Positions 14,386 to 21,985 of a stretch of 64,000 nt of DNA are shown piece after piece. The stretch's first letter is position 1; each line of letters opens with the position of its first letter. The notes beneath the pieces were generated by a model. It saw only the letters and a program-made list of their open reading frames with translations, ran no database searches and was not told the origin of the DNA. The DNA is from Streptomyces broussonetiae (GTDB taxonomy: Bacteria > Actinomycetota > Actinomycetes > Streptomycetales > Streptomycetaceae): NCBI RefSeq assembly GCF_009796285.1, contig NZ_CP047020.1:3596001-3660000 (forward strand). Direction: 5' to 3'. The translations under genes were made by a program, and so were the position numbers.

Positions 14386-15558
14386 TCAGTGGGCCGGGGC
14401 CGTGGCCTGGCGGCAGATCAGGAGCAGGGCACGGTCGTCGTTGACGTCCTTCGCGACCGCCTCGATGAGATGCCACGCGGCGCCGTGGAAGCCGCCGGCG
14501 ACATAGCGGTCGGCCTCGCCGGTGAGGCGGTCCATGCCCTCGACGATGTCCCGGTCGGAGGTCTCGACCAGGCCGTCCGTGAACAGCATCAACACGTCCC
14601 CCGGCCGCAGCGAGCCCTTCACGGGGTCGAACTGCGCGCCGTCGTACACACCGAGCAGCGGGCCCTCGGCGGCCTTCTCCTCCCAGCGGCCGCTGCCCGC
14701 GCTCAGCTGGAGCCCCGGCGGATGACCTGCGGTGTACAGCTCGTAGTCCCCGGAGTCGAGGTCCAGGACGAGATGGATGGAGGTGGCGAAGCCCTCGTCC
14801 CAGTCCTGGCGGAGCAGATAGCCGTTCGCGGCCGGGAGGAAGTCGTGCGGGGCGAGGGAGCCCAGCAGGCCCCCGAAGGCCCCCGACAGCAGCAGGGCGC
14901 GCGATCCGGCGTCCATCCCCTTGCCGGACACGTCCGTGAGCACGACCTCCAGGGTGCGACCGCCGTTCGTACGGGCCGCGACGACGAAGTCACCGGAGAA
15001 GGACTGCCCGCCGGCCGGCCGCAGCGCCATTTCCTGGTGCCAGCCCTGGGGCAGCTTCGGCAGCTTGCTCTGCACCCGGATCCGCTCACGCAGGTCGAAC
15101 AGCATGGTGCCGCCGCGCCGCCAGGGCACCCCGACCCGGCTGCGGAACTGGGCCGTGAGCAGCCCGAAGAAACCACAGGCGGCCACGACCAGGACCACGC
15201 CGGGAGTGACCCGGCTCGCCCCCTCCGTGTACGGGCCGAGCCGCACCGACTCCACGATCAGCGCGGTGGCCGCCGCCGCGTACAGCCCGAGCAGGCTCGC
15301 CGGGCGCAGCAGCAGGCCGCCGGCGACGATCGGCAGCACCAGCGTGGCCGGGGAGCACCACACCGAGTCGATGAGCGTCATGCCCGCGAGGAGGGGAACG
15401 GTGAGCAGCAGTCCGGCGAAGGCGATCCAGTCGGAGCCGTCGCCGCGGAAGTAGTCCACGGCGTTTCTGCGCAGGCCGGTGCGGACCCGGTGCCACTGCA
15501 TCCTCCACCGGGCCGTGAACGTCTCGGCCTTCGCGCGCCGCTCTCGTCCTGCTGCCAT
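14386..15558 (-). CDS. PP2C/SpoIIE-type membrane serine phosphatase
   Basis: 390 residues. Residues 45-135 form about four membrane helices. The cytoplasmic PP2C domain (about 165-385) shows metal-binding acidic motifs SGDFVV, LTDVSGKGMDAG, LFTDGLVE and NDDRALLL. Such phosphatases act on anti-anti-sigma factors or other phosphoproteins in Streptomyces signalling. No sensor domain besides the membrane part is seen. The downstream HD protein is likely in the same transcript. Confidence 0.92.
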   Translation of the reverse strand: MAAGRERRAKAETFTARWRMQWHRVRTGLRRNAVDYFRGDGSDWIAFAGLLLTVPLLAGMTLIDSVWCSPATLVLPIVAGGLLLRPASLLGLYAAAATALIVESVRLGPYTEGASRVTPGVVLVVAACGFFGLLTAQFRSRVGVPWRRGGTMLFDLRERIRVQSKLPKLPQGWHQEMALRPAGGQSFSGDFVVAARTNGGRTLEVVLTDVSGKGMDAGSRALLLSGAFGGLLGSLAPHDFLPAANGYLLRQDWDEGFATSIHLVLDLDSGDYELYTAGHPPGLQLSAGSGRWEEKAAEGPLLGVYDGAQFDPVKGSLRPGDVLMLFTDGLVETSDRDIVEGMDRLTGEADRYVAGGFHGAAWHLIEAVAKDVNDDRALLLICRQATAPAH

Positions 15559-15943
15559 TAGTTCGGGACCCTATCCATCGGACCGGCTGCTTGGCACGGG
15601 AGGTCCCACTTGTCCCCCGTGCGGGGCTCCGCTCGACGGCCCGTCCTCACAGTGAACGGCACCGAGGCCGGGCGCGCCGCCGCCCCGGGCACATTCACCG
15701 ACTCGTCCGTAATGTCCCGACCGGTGGGACGGCCCGGTCCGGGACCTCGGCCGGTGGCCTCGGTCCAGGAGCGCGAACCGGACCGTTCCGCAACGGAGTT
15801 CGGCCGCTCGACGGCCGCCCGGAACGACTGGGAGCACCCGGGCGGCCGGGGCGCTCGGCCTCCGGGCGGCCGTGCCGGCGCGGGCGTGGGCGGCGTTCGG
15901 CTCAGCGCTGCCCCCGGGGGTGCCGCAGGGCTTCAGGACCGCT
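15559..15943. other. Intergenic region without a supported gene
   Basis: 385 bases. Open frames on both strands are Arg/Pro/Gly-rich shadows. GCACGGG (15594-15600) can pair with CCCGTGC (15616-15622), a small hairpin upstream of the phosphatase start. Nothing else recognised. It must contain the promoter of the phosphatase gene. Confidence 0.4.
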
Positions 15944-16753
15944 TCACCGCTGCTGGCAGGTGGGACACCAGAAGAGGTTGCGGGCGGCGAGGCCGGCGGT
16001 GCGGATCTCGTCGCCGCAGATGTGGCAGGGCAGGGTGGCGCGGCGGTAGACGTACACCTCTCCGCCGTGGTCGTCCACGCGCGGCGGCCGGCCCATGGCC
16101 TCGGGGGTGTGCTCGGCACGGACGGTGTCGATCCTGTTGTTCCGCACGCCCTCGCGCATCAGCTCGACGAGGTCGGCCCAGATGGTGTCCCACTCGGCCC
16201 GGGTGACGTCCCTGCCCGAGCGGTACGGGTCGATGCCGTGCCGGAAGAGGACCTCGGCGCGGTAGACGTTGCCGACGCCGGCGACGATCTTCTGGTCCAT
16301 GAGCAGCGCGGCGATGGTCGTACGGCTGCGGGAGATCCGCCGGTGGGCCACGCCCGGCTCGGCGTCCTCGCGCAGCGGGTCGGGGCCGAGGCGGCCGTGT
16401 ACGGCCTGCTTCTCGGCCTCGGTGATCAGCGCGCAGGTGGTCGGGCCGCGCAGGTCGACGTATGCGGTGTCGTTCGCGAGCCGGAGCCGGACCGTGTCCG
16501 TCGGCGGGGGCGCGGGGGCGTCGCCGAAGCCGACCTTGCCGAAGAGGCCGAGGTGGATGTGGACCCAGTCGGCGTCCCGGAAGCGGAGGAAGAGGTGCTT
16601 GCCGTGGGCTTCGGTGGCCGTCAGCTCGGCGCGGTCCAGAAGGGCGGCGGCGTCGGAGAACTTGCCCTGGGGGCTCGTCACCCGCGGGGCGGTGCCCCGG
16701 AAGCGCTCGGCGTAGTCCTGGGCCAGCCGGTGAATGGTGTGCCCTTCCGGCAA
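15944..16753 (-). CDS. nei: Endonuclease VIII / formamidopyrimidine-type DNA glycosylase
   Basis: 269 residues. Base-excision-repair bifunctional glycosylase/AP lyase. The catalytic N-terminus MPEGHTIHRL (Pro1 after Met removal, Glu2) has the Nei rather than Fpg pattern. The helix-two-turn-helix with VAGVGNVYRAE-like KIVAGVGN is at about 170-185. The C-terminal zinc finger CHIC...CPTC is intact. All key residues are present. Divergent genes none; rpiB lies upstream on the same strand with a 94-base gap. Confidence 0.95.
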   Translation of the reverse strand: MPEGHTIHRLAQDYAERFRGTAPRVTSPQGKFSDAAALLDRAELTATEAHGKHLFLRFRDADWVHIHLGLFGKVGFGDAPAPPPTDTVRLRLANDTAYVDLRGPTTCALITEAEKQAVHGRLGPDPLREDAEPGVAHRRISRSRTTIAALLMDQKIVAGVGNVYRAEVLFRHGIDPYRSGRDVTRAEWDTIWADLVELMREGVRNNRIDTVRAEHTPEAMGRPPRVDDHGGEVYVYRRATLPCHICGDEIRTAGLAARNLFWCPTCQQR

Positions 16754-16847
16754 GGCGGAGCTGTCCTTTCAGTACGTTCCCGCCCGCCCACCGAGTCCGG
16801 TGGGCGGGCGGGCAGGACGCGGTGAGCGGGGGCGGGCCCCCGGGGTC

Positions 16848-17333
16848 CTACTGCTGGGGGTGGTGGGCCGGGATCGGGGGGAGGTCGCCCGTCGTCTCGT
16901 AGGCCGACAGCATGTCGATGCGGCGGATGTGGCGCTCGTCACCCGAGAACGGGGTGCCCAGGAAGGTCTCGACGAACCTCGTCGCCTCCTCCTGCGTGTG
17001 CATGCGCGCACCCACCGCCACGACGTTGGCGTTGTTGTGCTGGCGGCCCAGCGACGCGGTCTCCTCGCTCCAGGCCAGCGCGGCCCGCACGCCCTTGACC
17101 TTGTTCGCGGCGATCTGCTCCCCGTTGCCGGAGCCGCCGATCACGATGCCGAGGGCTTCGGGGTCCGCGGCCGTACGCTCCGCCGCGCGGAGGCAGAAGG
17201 GCGGGTAGTCGTCCTGGGCGTCGTAGATGTGCGGCCCGCAGTCGACGGGCTGGTGGCCCGCCTTCTCGAGCCACTGGACGAGGTGGTTCTTGAGTTCGTA
17301 GCCCGCATGGTCGGAGCCGAGGTACACGCGCAT
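16848..17333 (-). CDS. rpiB: Ribose-5-phosphate isomerase B
   Basis: 161 residues. Interconverts ribose 5-phosphate and ribulose 5-phosphate in the pentose phosphate pathway. Substrate-binding GSDHAGYELK is at 6-15. The loop GGSGNGEQIAANKV (66-79) has Ser68 and Glu72 where the enterobacterial enzyme has a catalytic Cys, the actinobacterial arrangement. HNNANVV and the C-terminal Arg residues are present. ATG 17333 is chosen by homology; the frame upstream is open but not conserved. Confidence 0.95.
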   Translation of the reverse strand: MRVYLGSDHAGYELKNHLVQWLEKAGHQPVDCGPHIYDAQDDYPPFCLRAAERTAADPEALGIVIGGSGNGEQIAANKVKGVRAALAWSEETASLGRQHNNANVVAVGARMHTQEEATRFVETFLGTPFSGDERHIRRIDMLSAYETTGDLPPIPAHHPQQ

Positions 17334-17557
17334 GCCACGAGTGTGACACGGCCGTTGCGGGGCAGCAGCCCCGGGTGTCGGCGCGCACCCGGCCTCGGAA
17401 AAGGGGGTGGAAATGTGAGCAAGGCCATAGAACCTCAAGAAAACCTCAAGTAACAATTCGGATTCAGAGGTTCCCCAATCCATTCGCCTCGCTTTCACTG
17501 GACCGACTCGTACACCGCTCGTACGAACTGCTCCACCTGGCGTAAAGGAAACCGTCC

Positions 17558-18985
17558 ATGACCCCTGGTTCGGGCCTCCAAGCAGGACTCAAGAACCGCC
17601 ACCTGACGATGATCGCGATCGGTGGTGTGATCGGAGCCGGCCTCTTCGTCGGTTCCAGCTCGGGTATCGCCACCGCGGGACCCGGCATCCTCCTTTCCTA
17701 CGCACTCGTCGGCACCCTAGTCGTACTCGTGATGCGCATGCTCGGCGAGATGTCCGCCGCGAACCCCGCGTCCGGCTCCTTCTCCGCCCACGCCGACCGT
17801 GCCCTCGGGCGCTGGGCCGGTTTCTCCATCGGCTGGCTCTACTGGTTCTTCTGGGTCGTCGTGCTGGCCGTCGAGGCCACCGCCGGCGCCAAGATCCTCG
17901 CGGGCTGGGTCCCGGCCGTGCCGCAGTGGGGCTGGGCGCTCATCGTGATGGCGGTGCTGACCGCGACCAACCTGGTCTCCGTCGGCTCCTACGGCGAGTT
18001 CGAGTTCTGGTTCGCCGGCATCAAGGTCGTGGCGATCGGCGCGTTCATCGTCGTCGGTCTGCTGGCCATCTTCGGCGTCCTGCCGGGCGTGCACGCGGAC
18101 AAGGCGAGCTTCGGCAACCTCACGAACCACGGCGGCTTCCTGCCGCACGGCCCCGGCTCGATCCTCACCGGTGTCCTGCTCGTCGTCTTCTCCTTCATGG
18201 GCAGCGAGATCGCGACCCTGGCGGCCGGCGAGTCGGAGAACCCGCAGCGCGCGGTCACCAAGTCCACCAACAGCATCATCTGGCGGATCGGCGTCTTCTA
18301 CCTGGGTTCGATCCTGGTCGTCGTCTCGCTGCTGCCGTGGAACGACCCGTCCATCAAGGCGCAGGGCTCCTACGTCGCCGCGCTGAACTCCCTCGGCATC
18401 GCGCACGCCGGAGAGATCATGAACGTGATCGTGCTGACGTCGGTGCTGTCCTGTCTGAACTCCGGCCTGTACACCGCCTCCCGTATGGCCTTCTCGCTCG
18501 GCCAGCGCGGTGACGCCCCCAAGGCGTTCGCCCGCACCACCGCGCGCGGTGTGCCGATGGCGGCGATCCTGGCGTCGGTCGTCTTCGGATTCGTGGCGGT
18601 CTTCTTCAACTACGCCTACCCGGACACCGTCTTCCTCTTCCTGGTCAACTCCTCCGGCGCCGTGGCCCTGTTCGTGTGGCTGGTCATCTGCCTCTCGCAG
18701 CTGCGCATGCGGAGGATCATCCAGCGCGAGGCACCGGAGAAGCTCGTCGTGAAGATGTGGCTGTACCCGTACCTGACGTGGGCCACGGCCTTCTTCATCG
18801 TCGGTGTCCTGTGCTACATGCTGACCGACACCGAGGGCGCGAGCAGCGGCCGTACGACCGTGCTGCTGTCGGTGGGCGTGGCGGCGGTCGTGGTCGTGGC
18901 GTCCCTGGTGAAGCAGAAGTTCGGGCCGGACCGTGCGCAGAGCGTGCCGGCCGTGGACGCGGCCGAGAAGGTCACCACCGGCTGA
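17558..18985 (+). CDS. Amino-acid permease, APC superfamily (GabP/AnsP type)
   Basis: 475 residues with 12 predicted membrane helices. Proton-coupled amino-acid uptake. The first helix carries MIAIGGVIGAGLFVGSS, the APC substrate-binding GxG motif. EFEFWFAGIKV is the AAT-family signature. FSFMGSEIATLAAGES and a hydrophilic C-terminus follow. Substrate cannot be fixed; GABA, asparagine or proline are typical. About 55% similar by eye to the permease at 26950, so the window has two paralogues. A strong terminator follows at 19008. Confidence 0.9.
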   Translation: MTPGSGLQAGLKNRHLTMIAIGGVIGAGLFVGSSSGIATAGPGILLSYALVGTLVVLVMRMLGEMSAANPASGSFSAHADRALGRWAGFSIGWLYWFFWVVVLAVEATAGAKILAGWVPAVPQWGWALIVMAVLTATNLVSVGSYGEFEFWFAGIKVVAIGAFIVVGLLAIFGVLPGVHADKASFGNLTNHGGFLPHGPGSILTGVLLVVFSFMGSEIATLAAGESENPQRAVTKSTNSIIWRIGVFYLGSILVVVSLLPWNDPSIKAQGSYVAALNSLGIAHAGEIMNVIVLTSVLSCLNSGLYTASRMAFSLGQRGDAPKAFARTTARGVPMAAILASVVFGFVAVFFNYAYPDTVFLFLVNSSGAVALFVWLVICLSQLRMRRIIQREAPEKLVVKMWLYPYLTWATAFFIVGVLCYMLTDTEGASSGRTTVLLSVGVAAVVVVASLVKQKFGPDRAQSVPAVDAAEKVTTG

Positions 18986-19007
18986 CGTCTCGAAACAGAA
19001 CGCGGTA

Positions 19008-19052
19008 CATGGCCGCACGACCTGACGGCACCTGTCAGGTCGTGCGGCCATG
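19008..19052. terminator. Terminator after the first APC permease
   Basis: 19-bp perfect stem: 19008-19026 with 19034-19052, loop of seven bases. Begins CATGGCCGCACGACCTGAC. It lies 22 bases beyond the permease stop. Confidence 0.85.
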
Positions 19053-19182
19053 CTGCGTCCCACGACCCCCGCGCGGGCTGCCCGGTGGACACGTCTCCCA
19101 CGCTTGGGGCAGGGGGAGAGGCTCGGCGCCGGGCGTGGGCGCGGCGCCGTCGTGGTGCCGCAGACCCGGGGGTGGATCGGGC

Positions 19183-19486
19183 GTCCTGGCACGGGAGTCC
19201 GGGTACGCGGCCGGCCATGTGCGGTGGCCCGAGGTCGTCACCGCCGACGGCGAGCTGCGCCGGGGCGTCCCCGGCGTGGGACCCCGAGCCGTGCCCCAGG
19301 GCGACGCCGGACGCGGTGCCGTGGAGTGCGCGGCGGTTCCCGGTGCGGCTGCCGGCCGTCGGGGAAGGGGAGCGGGTGGGTGACCGGGGCGAGGGGCGGT
19401 ACGACGCCGGTACGCGAAAGAGGCCCGCCCGGGTGAAGGAGGACTACGACCCGGCGAACCTCTTCCGCAGGAACCGCGGCGTCTAG
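19183..19486 (+). pseudogene. Remnant of an FAD-linked (BBE-type) oxidase gene
   Basis: Two pieces in different frames. 19183-19263 reads RESGYAAGHVR followed by EVVTADGELRR, the stretch after the FAD-binding loop of FAD_binding_4 proteins. 19430-19486 reads VKEDYDPANLFRRNRGV and stops, matching the C-terminal BBE motif of berberine-bridge-like oxidases. The intact family is about 450 residues, so most of the gene is gone and the remainder is frame-shifted. Its TAG overlaps the bioY stop on the other strand. Bases 19053-19182 may hold further decayed sequence. Confidence 0.6.
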
Positions 19487-20064
19487 CGCTTGCCGGCCAG
19501 CTTCCAGGCGGTGGGCAGCGCGCCCATGGCCAGGGCGGCCTTGAGGGCGTCGCCGATCAGGAACGGGGTGAGCCCGGCGGCGATCGCCTGGGAGAGGGAC
19601 ATGTGGGCGGCCAGGGCCAGGTAGGGCACGCCGACGGCGTAGATGATCGCCTCACCGAGGATCATCGTGCCCGCCATGCGCAGCGGGGAGCGGTCGGCGC
19701 CACGCCGGGCCAGGGTGCCGACGGCGGCCGAGGCGAGCAGCATGCCGAGCACGTAGCCGAAGGAGACCATGCCGGCACCGGAGGCGCCGCCCGCGAACCA
19801 CGGCACGCCTACCACACCGGCGAGCGCGTACAGCGCGAGGGAGAGGAAGCCGCGACGGGCACCGAGCGCGGTGCCGACGAGCAGGGCGGCGAAGGTCTGT
19901 CCGGTCACCGGCACCGGGGAGCCGGGCACCGGGACGGCCAGCTGGGCCGCGATGCCGGTGAGCACGGCGCCGCCGAGGACGAGGGCCGCGTCGCGGACAC
20001 GGGACGCAGGGAGCAGGTCGGCGAGGACTGCGCCGGGGCGAGCGGCGGCGGTGGCGGTGCTCAT
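19483..20064 (-). CDS. bioY: Biotin transporter BioY (S component)
   Basis: 193 residues with six membrane helices. Substrate-binding subunit for high-affinity biotin uptake through an ECF transporter; some BioY proteins work alone. Family motifs include VPVPGSPVPVTGQTFAALL, ALYALAGVVGVPWFAGG and FLIGDALKAALA near the end. The initiator is ATG 20064. No bioMN or ATPase genes are nearby, so it would share a common energising module or act alone. Nothing resembling a biotin repressor site was recognised in the 302 bases upstream. Confidence 0.93.
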   Translation of the reverse strand: MSTATAAARPGAVLADLLPASRVRDAALVLGGAVLTGIAAQLAVPVPGSPVPVTGQTFAALLVGTALGARRGFLSLALYALAGVVGVPWFAGGASGAGMVSFGYVLGMLLASAAVGTLARRGADRSPLRMAGTMILGEAIIYAVGVPYLALAAHMSLSQAIAAGLTPFLIGDALKAALAMGALPTAWKLAGKR

Positions 20065-20353
20065 GGGGACTCCGCGGGTGAGTGGGCAGGCGGGAACACC
20101 GTGACGCTATACCGGGCCGCTCGTGTCGATCACCGTCACCGGTCGACAAAGGGTTGAGCCGGGCCTTGGTGGGCTCCGCACAAAGGGTGCGGGTTACACC
20201 GGGTGCGACGTGATACCGGTCACTGAGGTGGGGTGGCCCGCGGTACCGCGCCGCCCGCCGGCCCGTCTGTGACTTTCCACCAAGGCCCCGCCCCTGAGCC
20301 CCGGGAACGTCTCGCCCGTCGGTCGGCGTCTGGGCAGCGCGGGGGCGCTTTGC

Positions 20354-20359
20354 TAGCTT
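20354..20359 (+). promoter_or_regulatory. -10 element of the sulfur-locus leader transcript
   Basis: TAGCTT stands seven bases before ATG 20367, the spacing of a leaderless transcript. No clear -35 was found 17-18 bases upstream. Bases 20065-20353 hold no supported gene. Confidence 0.45.
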
Positions 20360-20366
20360 CGAACGC

Positions 20367-20453
20367 ATGACGGCCCAGGCCCGGTACTTCACGTCGCGTC
20401 GCTATGTCGACCTGCGACGCCAGGGCACGGCCACCTGTCGCCACCCGGGGTAG
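20367..20453 (+). CDS. Leader peptide of the actinobacterial sulfur-metabolism type
   Basis: 28 residues starting MTAQARY, then FTSRRYVDLRRQGTATCR and a short tail. The SRR-x-VDL-x-R core with a Cys-Arg near the end is the pattern of the putative leader peptides that precede sulfur-assimilation genes in Streptomyces. The gene starts at a -10-spaced ATG, so its mRNA is probably leaderless. It lies 128 bases before the ROK regulator that heads the sulfonate-type operon. Ribosome stalling at the Cys codon when cysteine is scarce is the expected mechanism, by analogy. Confidence 0.65.
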   Translation: MTAQARYFTSRRYVDLRRQGTATCRHPG

Positions 20454-20480
20454 GGGCGGACCGCTCGGCACGCCCCTTCT

Positions 20481-20543
20481 TTCGAACCCTTCGAATCCTT
20501 CGAGCCCTTCGAACCCCTCGAACTCTTCGAACCCCTCGAACTC
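20481..20543 (+). repeat. Seven tandem 9-bp repeats around TTCGAA
   Basis: Units of the type TTCGAACCC run without gaps: four have TTCGAA as core and two alternate ones read CTCGAACTC. The array lies between the leader peptide stop and the ROK ATG, 37 bases before it. Read in the ROK frame it would encode Ser-Asn-Pro repeats, but the ROK start is downstream. It may be an operator array or simply slippage-prone DNA. Confidence 0.75.
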
Positions 20544-20580
20544 CGAGACGTGTCGACCCCGTTCCCGAGGACGGTCCTCC

Positions 20581-21780
20581 ATGCCCCGTACCGCGGTGTC
20601 CCCCCTTGCCTCGCCCGTTCCGCGTGCCGCCGACAGCGACCGGCGGCGCACCAGCGCCAGTGTCGTCCTGCGGTCCGTGCTGGAGCACGGACCGGTGGCG
20701 CGCAGCACCATCGCCCGGCTGACCGGGCTGTCGCCCGCGTCGGTGACCGAGCACTGCGCCCGGCTCACCGGTCTCGGCCTGATCCGGGAGTCCGCCGCGC
20801 CGCGCCGCTCGAACGGGGTCGGCCGGCCGCATGTCCCCGTCGACCTGGACGACGCGGGGTTCGTCGTCGGCGGGGTGCATGTGGCCGTGCCGTACACGAC
20901 GGTCGCGCTGCTGGATCTGCGGGCCCGGGTGGTGGCCCGGCGCGAGCTGAAGCACGAGCGGACCGAGCCCGGCCGGGTGCTGGCGCGGGCCGCCGAGGGG
21001 CTCGCGGGGCTGCTCGCCGAGGCGCCGGGCCGCCGGGCGCTGGGCGTCGGGGTGGCGGTCGGTGGCTGGGTGGACCGGGAGACGGGCAGCGTGGTCGAGC
21101 ACGAGCTGCTGGGCTGGCGCGAGGTGCCGGTGCGGGAGCTGCTCGCCGCCCGCACCGGGCTGCCGGTCCATGTGGACGGGCATGCGCGGGCGTTGGTGAA
21201 CGCGGAGCGGCTGTTCGGGCGGGCCCGGGGCAGCGGGAGCGTACTGCATCTGTTCGTGGGCAACGTGGTCGACGCGGCCTTCGCCACCCGCGACGAGGTG
21301 CACCACGGGCCGCGTTCGGCGGCCGGTGCGATCGCGCATCTGCCGGTGCCGGGCGGCACCGAGCCCTGCCCGTGCGGCCGTACCGGCTGCCTGCAGGCGG
21401 AGCTGAGCGAGCGGACGTTGTGCCGGCGCGCCCGCGCGGCCGGGGTGACCGGCTCCGGCAATCCGATGCACGTGGTGGCCGCGGCGGCGGCCGGGGACGC
21501 GACCGCCCGGCGGCTGCTGGTGGAGCGGGCCCGAGCGACGGGGCGGGCGGCCGGGCTGCTGCTGGACGTGCTCAATCCGGAGACCGTCGTGGTGACGGAG
21601 CTGGGTGTGATCCATTTCGAGGACTGCCTCGCCGCTTTGCGGGAAACGGCCGGAATACGTCGTACGGCAGCCGTACTGCCGACGAGTTTCCCCGATTCCG
21701 TACTGGCCGTCGCGGGCGGTTCGGTGGCCTTGGACGTGCTGTTCCGGGATCCGCTGGGCGCGCCACCTGAGGCTATTTAA
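20581..21780 (+). CDS. ROK-family transcriptional regulator
   Basis: 399 residues. An N-terminal winged helix (about 25-80: SVLEHGPVARSTIARLTGLS) is followed by a ROK sugar-kinase-like fold with the zinc motif CPCGRTGCLQ near 263-272. The DxGxT-type phosphate motif is degenerate, as in regulators without kinase activity. ATG 20581 follows GAGGAC by eight bases. ROK repressors normally sense sugars, but this one lies between two sulfur leader peptides and just before the sulfonate-type operon, so it probably controls that operon. Confidence 0.85.
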   Translation: MPRTAVSPLASPVPRAADSDRRRTSASVVLRSVLEHGPVARSTIARLTGLSPASVTEHCARLTGLGLIRESAAPRRSNGVGRPHVPVDLDDAGFVVGGVHVAVPYTTVALLDLRARVVARRELKHERTEPGRVLARAAEGLAGLLAEAPGRRALGVGVAVGGWVDRETGSVVEHELLGWREVPVRELLAARTGLPVHVDGHARALVNAERLFGRARGSGSVLHLFVGNVVDAAFATRDEVHHGPRSAAGAIAHLPVPGGTEPCPCGRTGCLQAELSERTLCRRARAAGVTGSGNPMHVVAAAAAGDATARRLLVERARATGRAAGLLLDVLNPETVVVTELGVIHFEDCLAALRETAGIRRTAAVLPTSFPDSVLAVAGGSVALDVLFRDPLGAPPEAI

Positions 21781-21797
21781 TTCAGAAACTCGGAATG

Positions 21798-21944
21798 TTG
21801 ACAGGGGGCGATCGTGGCCGGGAACATGCTGGTCATGGACCCGCTCAGGAGCTGTCGCACCCTCTGTTGCTGACACATTGCCGCGCATGAAGCGCGTGTT
21901 TCCCGCTGCGTGAGTCTTTCCCCTTCCGGCCTGCCTGCCCGGAA
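21798..21944 (+). promoter_or_regulatory. Leader region of the sulfonate operon with candidate attenuator
   Basis: TTGACA at 21798-21803 is a consensus -35; 17-18 bases on, GGAACA/GAACAT is a weak -10. The Cys-rich peptide frame (21826-21873) follows. A small CGCGC/GCGCG stem comes next, then TTCCGG (21924-21929) pairing with CCGGAA (21939-21944) and leading into TTCTT and other T-rich runs, which could be a weak intrinsic terminator. The order promoter, Cys uORF, hairpin, operon is that of an attenuator. Confidence 0.5.
21826..21873 (+). CDS. Cys-rich leader peptide (uORF) of the sulfonate operon
   Basis: 15 residues, MLVMDPLRSCRTLCC, with three Cys and two of them immediately before the TGA stop. 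GTG 21814 in frame, behind GGGGG, would add four residues; ATG 21835 would start a leaderless 12-residue form if the TTGACA promoter is used. A tandem Cys pair at the end of a tiny frame upstream of sulfur uptake genes is a strong hint of cysteine-responsive attenuation. Confidence 0.55.
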   Translation: MLVMDPLRSCRTLCC

Positions 21945-21985
21945 TTCTTGCTGCGTTTTCCCTCTTTCCCTCTGGGAGTTCTCCC

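Noticed and set aside
17717..19192. Leftward 491-codon frame opposite the first APC permease
   Set aside because: His/Asp/Gln-rich shadow; the second APC gene has the same kind of shadow at 26839-28314.
20481..20543. Extended ROK start including a Ser-Asn-Pro linker
   Set aside because: The ATG at 20404 lies inside the leader peptide frame and has no ribosome site; ATG 20581 fits the family length.
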